NCBI GenBank assembly: GCA_900314885.1
Contig: OMWY01000008.1
Span: 48,382-112,381 of the forward strand
Reading direction: 5' to 3'
Length of the DNA stretch: 64,000 nucleotides
Source of the DNA: an uncultured Eubacteriales bacterium
GTDB lineage: Bacteria; Bacillota; Clostridia; Lachnospirales; Lachnospiraceae
Shown here in pieces: positions 59,822 to 64,000 of the stretch. The translations under genes and the position numbers were made by a program. Below the pieces are notes generated by a model that saw only the letters and a program-made list of their open reading frames with translations, was not told the origin of the DNA and ran no database searches. How positions within the stretch are numbered: position 1 is the first letter of the stretch; every line of letters starts with the position of its first letter.

Positions 59822-60724
59822 TTATACGCAGCCGCGGACTTCATTGATATCGTCAATGCCATTTTCATCCATGAAACGCTCTATCTCCTTCACGATTCGA
59901 ACGCTCGCGCCCGGGTCGTGGAAGTTAGCCATGCCAACGCTCACAGCCGTAGCTCCCGCCATGATAAACTGCATGGCATCCTCACCGGTCATGATGCCGC
60001 CCATTCCGATAACCGGAATTGATACCGCATGGGCCGCCTGGTAGACCATCCTGACCGCAAGAGGCCTTATAGCAGGCCCCGACATGCCTCCTGTTTTATT
60101 TGAGAGGACGAATTTCCTCTTTTTTACATCTATAACCATTCCGGTAAGAGAATTAATGAGTGAAATGCCGTCAGCCCCGCCCGATTCACAGGCCTTTGCT
60201 ATCTCCGTGATATCGGTTACGTTCGGTGAAAGCTTCACTATTATGGGCTGACTCGCCACACGCTTAACTCTCTTCGTTATCTCCTCGGCAGCCTTAGGGT
60301 CAACCCCGAAGGAGGTACCACCACTCACGTTAGGACAGGAAATATTTATCTCAAGGAGCTTCACGGTCGGGATATCCTCGAGCCTCTCAGCTACCGTGGC
60401 ATAGTCATCTACACTGTGACCGCACACATTTGCCATTACAACGGTGTCGTATTTCGCGAGCTTCGGGAGGTCACGCCTTATAAATACATCAACTCCCGGG
60501 TTCTCAAGTCCTATGCAGTTCATCATTCCCGAAGGTATTTCCGTAACTCTCGGAGCCGGATTTCCTTCCCATGGAACAGGAGCCACGCCCTTCGTTGTAA
60601 TTCCACCAAGCTTGTTAATATCTATAAAGTCCGCGAACTCATCGCTTGTGCCAAATGTTCCTGAGCTTGTAAATACGGGATTCTTCAGCTCGACACCGGC
60701 GATTTTCACCTTAGTGTTCTTCAT
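59822..60724 (-). CDS. pyrD: Dihydroorotate dehydrogenase B, catalytic subunit
   Basis: 300 residues, class 1B. FMN-site segments NPVFTSSGTFG, NISCPNVSGGTSFG with the catalytic Cys, and VIGMGGIMTGEDAMQFIMAG. Works with PyrK to pass electrons to NAD. Last gene of pyrC-pyrF-pyrK-pyrD. Confidence 0.95.
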   Translation of the reverse strand: MKNTKVKIAGVELKNPVFTSSGTFGTSDEFADFIDINKLGGITTKGVAPVPWEGNPAPRVTEIPSGMMNCIGLENPGVDVFIRRDLPKLAKYDTVVMANVCGHSVDDYATVAERLEDIPTVKLLEINISCPNVSGGTSFGVDPKAAEEITKRVKRVASQPIIVKLSPNVTDITEIAKACESGGADGISLINSLTGMVIDVKKRKFVLSNKTGGMSGPAIRPLAVRMVYQAAHAVSIPVIGMGGIMTGEDAMQFIMAGATAVSVGMANFHDPGASVRIVKEIERFMDENGIDDINEVRGCV

Positions 60725-60738
60725 TTTAACTATCTCCT

Positions 60739-61536
60739 TTAGAGAATCACGTCACCGGCGTAAAATACAGGACCGTCCTTGCAGACTCTCTTATTTTTAT
60801 TGTTCGAATGCGCGTCAATCTCAGGCGTCTTCACGATACAGCCAAGGCACACTCCGACACCGCACGCCATGTGTTCCTCGAGGGAAAGCTGTGTCTTAAT
60901 ATTATTGTCAATTCCGAATGACTTCACTCCCTTAAGCATAGGAGTTGGCCCGCATGCGCAGATGCCCGATATCTTCTCCTTCTTAAGGACACTCTTATCC
61001 TTCACGGCATCTATCACGTTTCCATGGAAGCCGAGTGAACCGTCATCGGTCGAGATAATCACATCACCGTATTTTTTGAATTTTTCGGTTAAAAATGTAT
61101 CGCTGCTCCTGTAGCCTAAGGCGGTAATTACCTTTACCCCCTTGTGTTTCAGCACCTTCGCAAGGAAAAGAAGTGGTGGAATGCCTACACCGCCACCAAA
61201 GAGGAGGGCTGTATCACCCTTCTTAAAATCCTTAAGATTGTACCCGTGGCCAAGCGGTCCCAAAACCGGTATTCCTTCTCCGGGCTCAAGAAGAGAAAAT
61301 TCACGGGTTCCGCTCCCGACTACTCTGTACACGAAGCGGACTCTCTTCTTCTCAGCATTTACATCACAGATACTTATCGGTCTCGGAAGGAGGTGGGCAG
61401 GGTCAGATGAATATAGAGAGACAAACTGGCCCGGAGCCGCCGATTCAGCAATGTCAGGCGCGTACACCCACATACTGTAAATGTCCTCGGCGATCTCCTT
61501 GTTCTTAATGACTGTTCCGACAAATTTTTCCATCAT
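60739..61536 (-). CDS. pyrK: Dihydroorotate dehydrogenase electron-transfer subunit
   Basis: 265 residues: ferredoxin-reductase fold with FAD part (LLPRPISICDV), NAD part (ALLFGGGVGIPPLLFLAKVL) and the [2Fe-2S] motif EEHMACGVGVCLGCIVKT with a fourth Cys in CKDGPVF. The first ATG overlaps the pyrF stop (TAATG); a second ATG follows at once. Confidence 0.95.
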   Translation of the reverse strand: MMEKFVGTVIKNKEIAEDIYSMWVYAPDIAESAAPGQFVSLYSSDPAHLLPRPISICDVNAEKKRVRFVYRVVGSGTREFSLLEPGEGIPVLGPLGHGYNLKDFKKGDTALLFGGGVGIPPLLFLAKVLKHKGVKVITALGYRSSDTFLTEKFKKYGDVIISTDDGSLGFHGNVIDAVKDKSVLKKEKISGICACGPTPMLKGVKSFGIDNNIKTQLSLEEHMACGVGVCLGCIVKTPEIDAHSNNKNKRVCKDGPVFYAGDVIL

Positions 61537-62459
61537 TATTCTCCTAAGGCGGCGTTAATGTCGTCTTTCATCGCGATTACAGCGGCACGGCTTGCGTCAG
61601 CGAAAGCAGCCTCACCGTACCTCTTATATTCTTCCTTCTTCCAGGCTGCTATAATGCCTCTTGAAGAATTAACTATAGCTCCGAGGCCGTCAGAGTTGAA
61701 GAAAGGCGCTAGTTCCTTAGCTGTTCCGCCCTGGGCTCCATAGCCCGGCACCAGAATATAAGCCTTCGGCATAATCTCACGGAGGGCCTTACCCATCTCA
61801 GGATAGGTAGCTCCTACAACCGCTCCTACGTTGCTGTAGCTTCCGTCAAGGCTCTCAAGGCCCCAGGAATCGACCATTTTCCCGACAAGCTCATAGAGAG
61901 GCTTGCCATCGGTAACCTTATCCTGGAACTCACCGCTTGAAGGATTAGAGGTCTTAACAAGCACAAATATGCCCCTGTCGCAGGCATTGCAGACATTTAT
62001 AAACGGCTTCACTCCATCGGAACCAAGGTAAGGATTTACAGTCACAAAATCCTCATCAAATGGCGCAAGCTCGGTATTTCCTATTTTCACCTTACCGATA
62101 TGGGCATTGGCGTAGGCTTCAGAGGTAGAACCGATATCGCCCCTCTTCGCGTCGCCTATAACAATCAGGCCCTTCTCGTGACAGTAATCAACCGTCTTCT
62201 TAAATACCGCGAGCCCCGGAAGTCCCAATGCCTCATACATAGCAATCTGCGGCTTCACAGCCGGTATCAGGTCATATACGGCATCAATAATCGCCTTATT
62301 AAACTCCCATACCGCGTCAGCGGCTGCCTCAAATGTCTCACCCTTTTCCGAAATGTGCTTCGCAAGGAGGCTCACCGGAATATTCGCCAGGGCGGGGTCA
62401 AGTCCGACCACTATCGGTGCCTTAGTCTCTTCTATCTTCTTAATAAGCTTTCCAATCAT
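61536..62459 (-). CDS. pyrF: Orotidine 5'-phosphate decarboxylase
   Basis: 307 residues, the longer subfamily 2. Catalytic Lys/Asp in VIGDAKRGDIGSTSEAY (about 95-111), VTVNPYLGSDGVKPF and LVPGYGAQGG. Converts OMP to UMP. Start overlaps the pyrC stop by four bases. Confidence 0.95.
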   Translation of the reverse strand: MIGKLIKKIEETKAPIVVGLDPALANIPVSLLAKHISEKGETFEAAADAVWEFNKAIIDAVYDLIPAVKPQIAMYEALGLPGLAVFKKTVDYCHEKGLIVIGDAKRGDIGSTSEAYANAHIGKVKIGNTELAPFDEDFVTVNPYLGSDGVKPFINVCNACDRGIFVLVKTSNPSSGEFQDKVTDGKPLYELVGKMVDSWGLESLDGSYSNVGAVVGATYPEMGKALREIMPKAYILVPGYGAQGGTAKELAPFFNSDGLGAIVNSSRGIIAAWKKEEYKRYGEAAFADASRAAVIAMKDDINAALGE

Positions 62460-63730
62460 CCGTAAACTCTTCTTCCCGCAACGTAAGTCGCAATAATTTT
62501 CCCCTTAACCTTCATGCCGGAGAAAGGCGTATTCTTCCCCATAGAGAGGAATTTCTCTGTATCTATAACATACTCGGAATTAAGGTCGGCTATGACGAAG
62601 TCGGCGACAGAGCCTTCCTTGAGCGTTCCCTTCCCGGTCCCTATCCTCTTCGCCGGATTAAGGCTCATGCGGGTTATGATATCAGGGAGTGTCATGGTTC
62701 CAAGAAGTCCTGTAATCGCAAGAGGAAAGGCCGTTTCAAGCCCCACTATACCAAAGGGCGAATCCATAAAACCACCCTTCTTCTCGGTCGCGGTATGAGG
62801 CGCATGGTCAGTACTGATCATGCCAATCGTGCCATCAGCTAACTTCGACCGGACATACTCCATATCCTCTCTCGAGCGGAGTGGCGGATTCATCTTATAA
62901 TTTGCGTCATCCCAAGGAATATCATCATCACAGAGCATGAAGTGGTGAGGGCATACCTCAGCTGTTACATCAGCCCCGAAGGCCTGGCCCACATAGACAA
63001 AATAAGCGGCTCCCTTCGTCGATACATGGCAGATATGAATTTTAGTGCCTATCTCCTTTGCGAAAATGATATCGCGGGCTGTGATTGAATCCTCAACCGA
63101 ATTCGTTATCCCCGGAAGACCAAGAACCTCGGCCTTCTTCCCGGCATTTATTACGCCACCCCTCACGAGACTCTTATCCTCGCAATGGTCAAAGAAGGGC
63201 AGATCAAGCTCCTTACATCTTTTAAGACCCTCGTACAGAATGGCTGAATCCATGACGCTTTTGCCATCCTCGCTAATTGCGACAGCTCCGGCCTTTTTTA
63301 GCCCCTCAAGGTCTGAGAGCTCCATGCCGTCTTGATTCACGGTCATAGAGCCAATCGGCAGTACATTTACAATAGCGTCACGCTTTATAATATCGAGCTC
63401 CTCCTGCAAATGCTCTGCGCTGTCTATAACGGGCTTGGTGTTAGGCATGGCGCAGACGGTCGTAAATCCGCCATGAGCCGCTGCCATAGCCCCGGTCCTT
63501 ATGGTCTCCTTCTTAGTGAAGCCCGGCTCCCTAAAGTGAACGTGAAGGTCGGTAAAGCCCGGAAAGACATAGAATCCATCAGCATCGACAACTCTGACCC
63601 CCTGCATATCAGGCATGTCACCTTCAAAGATATGACTTACCCTGCCATTGTCGCCTACCAGTATATGATATATGCCATCCCGCTCCGCGCCCGGATCCAC
63701 GAGATGGCCGTTCTTAATGAGCAACGCCAT
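62456..63730 (-). CDS. pyrC: Dihydroorotase
   Basis: 424 residues from the ATG at 63730 with AAGGAG at seven bases; the frame extends 13 codons upstream without a site. Metal ligands DLHVHFREPG (about 57-66), KIHICHVST, STDHAPHT; substrate loop VCAMPNTKP. First gene of the pyr operon; pyrB and pyrE lie elsewhere. Confidence 0.95.
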   Translation of the reverse strand: MALLIKNGHLVDPGAERDGIYHILVGDNGRVSHIFEGDMPDMQGVRVVDADGFYVFPGFTDLHVHFREPGFTKKETIRTGAMAAAHGGFTTVCAMPNTKPVIDSAEHLQEELDIIKRDAIVNVLPIGSMTVNQDGMELSDLEGLKKAGAVAISEDGKSVMDSAILYEGLKRCKELDLPFFDHCEDKSLVRGGVINAGKKAEVLGLPGITNSVEDSITARDIIFAKEIGTKIHICHVSTKGAAYFVYVGQAFGADVTAEVCPHHFMLCDDDIPWDDANYKMNPPLRSREDMEYVRSKLADGTIGMISTDHAPHTATEKKGGFMDSPFGIVGLETAFPLAITGLLGTMTLPDIITRMSLNPAKRIGTGKGTLKEGSVADFVIADLNSEYVIDTEKFLSMGKNTPFSGMKVKGKIIATYVAGRRVYG

Positions 63731-63786
63731 GTTCAATCTCCTTTTGCCATGTAAACAGTCCACGGCCAATTAAAACATACATATAT

Positions 63787-63815
63787 ATCATAACAGATAT
63801 AAGAAGAATAAACAA
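63787..63815 (-). promoter_or_regulatory. Promoter of the pyr operon
   Basis: TTGTTT (63815-63810), 17 bases, TATGAT (63792-63787), leaving a leader of about 50 bases. No PyrR-binding loop or attenuator fits in it. Confidence 0.55.
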
Positions 63816-63865
63816 GACTTTGTTAAAAAAATACAAAGAGATATCGATGCTGTTGACATCAACAA

Positions 63866-63894
63866 AAAAAGACCATCCATAAAGGATGGTCTTT
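63866..63894 (-). terminator. Terminator of tRNA-Gly(GCC)
   Basis: On the minus strand AAAGACCATCC, loop TTTAT, GGATGGTCTTT, then more T. An 11-bp perfect stem eight bases after the tRNA. Confidence 0.9.
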
Positions 63895-63901
63895 CGTATA
63901 G

Positions 63902-63974
63902 AGCGCGAGACGGGACTCGAACCCGCGACCCCCACCTTGGCAAGGTGGTACTCCACCAACTGAGCCACTCGCGC
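63902..63974 (-). tRNA. tRNA-Gly (anticodon GCC)
   Basis: Acceptor GCGCGAG/CTCGCGC (63974-63968 with 63909-63903), anticodon loop TTGCCAA at 63943-63937 (anticodon GCC), T arm GGGTTCGAGTCCC, discriminator T; CCA is not encoded. It reads GGC and GGT. Confidence 0.96.
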
Positions 63975-63980
63975 GCTGTG

Positions 63981-63999
63981 CAATCGCCGTAGGCGATTG
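63981..63999. repeat. Perfect short hairpin upstream of tRNA-Gly(GCC)
   Basis: CAATCGCC-GTA-GGCGATTG, an eight-base stem with a three-base loop at the window edge. It resembles the CATCGCTAAAGCGATG hairpin in the 41.4-kb array in style, not in sequence. No T-tract is visible. Confidence 0.4.
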
Positions 64000-64000
64000 T

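Noticed and set aside
63731..63786. PyrR-dependent attenuator before pyrC
   Set aside because: The leader is only about 50 bases and has no antiterminator/terminator pair.

Overview
This window looks like chromosomal DNA of an anaerobic Firmicute, most probably a fibre-degrading member of the Lachnospiraceae (a Butyrivibrio/Pseudobutyrivibrio-like organism is my guess, not a demonstration). The grounds are AGGAGG-type ribosome binding sites, many TTGACA-17-TATAAT promoters, the phoH/PgpH-like/ybeY order, the split HisZ/HisG ATP phosphoribosyltransferase, the PyrK/PyrD type 1B dihydroorotate dehydrogenase, CarD, a small alarmone synthetase, a six-subunit Ech-type NiFe hydrogenase and an exported GH51 arabinofuranosidase. 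Most genes lie on the minus strand. No gap between genes exceeds 300 bases.

Layout. 0-4.5 kb: an exported protein cut by the window edge, a GH51 lipoprotein and a purine permease, with palindromic repeats between them. 4.5-10 kb: a small membrane protein, a YitT-family protein, tRNA-Gly(CCC), an AlaX-like tRNA editing protein and an EAL/PAS/GGDEF protein. 10-15.5 kb: a DtxR-type regulator with its own iron box, a rare DNA glycosylase-laccase-domain fusion, an Lrp regulator, aspA behind a leader hairpin, a higBA toxin-antitoxin pair and a small exported protein. Three near-identical terminators punctuate this stretch. 15.5-27.5 kb: proA-fthC; a long operon phoH/PgpH-like/ybeY/DUF3048/two flavoproteins; rpsU; alaS. 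27.5-34.8 kb: the his operon (hisZ-hisG-[toxin-immunity]-hisD-hisB-hisIE). 34.8-42.7 kb: recU, RNA-modifying enzymes, relQ, a UPF0210 gene with a duplicated tail, a tandem repeat array, an ACT-domain gene and a YycJ-like hydrolase. 42.8-50.3 kb: an FtsA-like protein, coaE, polA, an orphan zinc-finger anti-sigma-like protein, a cyclophilin and carD. 50.4-59.8 kb: a glycosyltransferase, hypF, echFEDCBA and divergent hypA. 59.8-64 kb: pyrD-pyrK-pyrF-pyrC and tRNA-Gly(GCC).

How the genes work together. EchA-F together with HypF and HypA points to proton-coupled ferredoxin oxidation/H2 cycling. The his and pyr clusters supply histidine and UMP. HypF is the only cofactor (Fe-cyanide) maturation enzyme present, so HypB-E must lie elsewhere.

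The most unusual signals are: (1) an LXG-type polymorphic toxin plus a probable immunity gene inserted between hisG and hisD, with a likely one-base frameshift in the toxin tail; (2) a second copy of the last 12 codons of the UPF0210 gene, identical in protein but different at most codons, which looks like the scar of gene replacement by a diverged homologue; (3) a hypoxanthine-DNA glycosylase fused to a YfiH/PgeF laccase domain; (4) a PgpH-position protein whose HD metal motif reads CE; (5) a HisIE protein with a HisA-like N-terminal barrel; (6) an interspersed palindromic repeat family with constant ends and variable middles.
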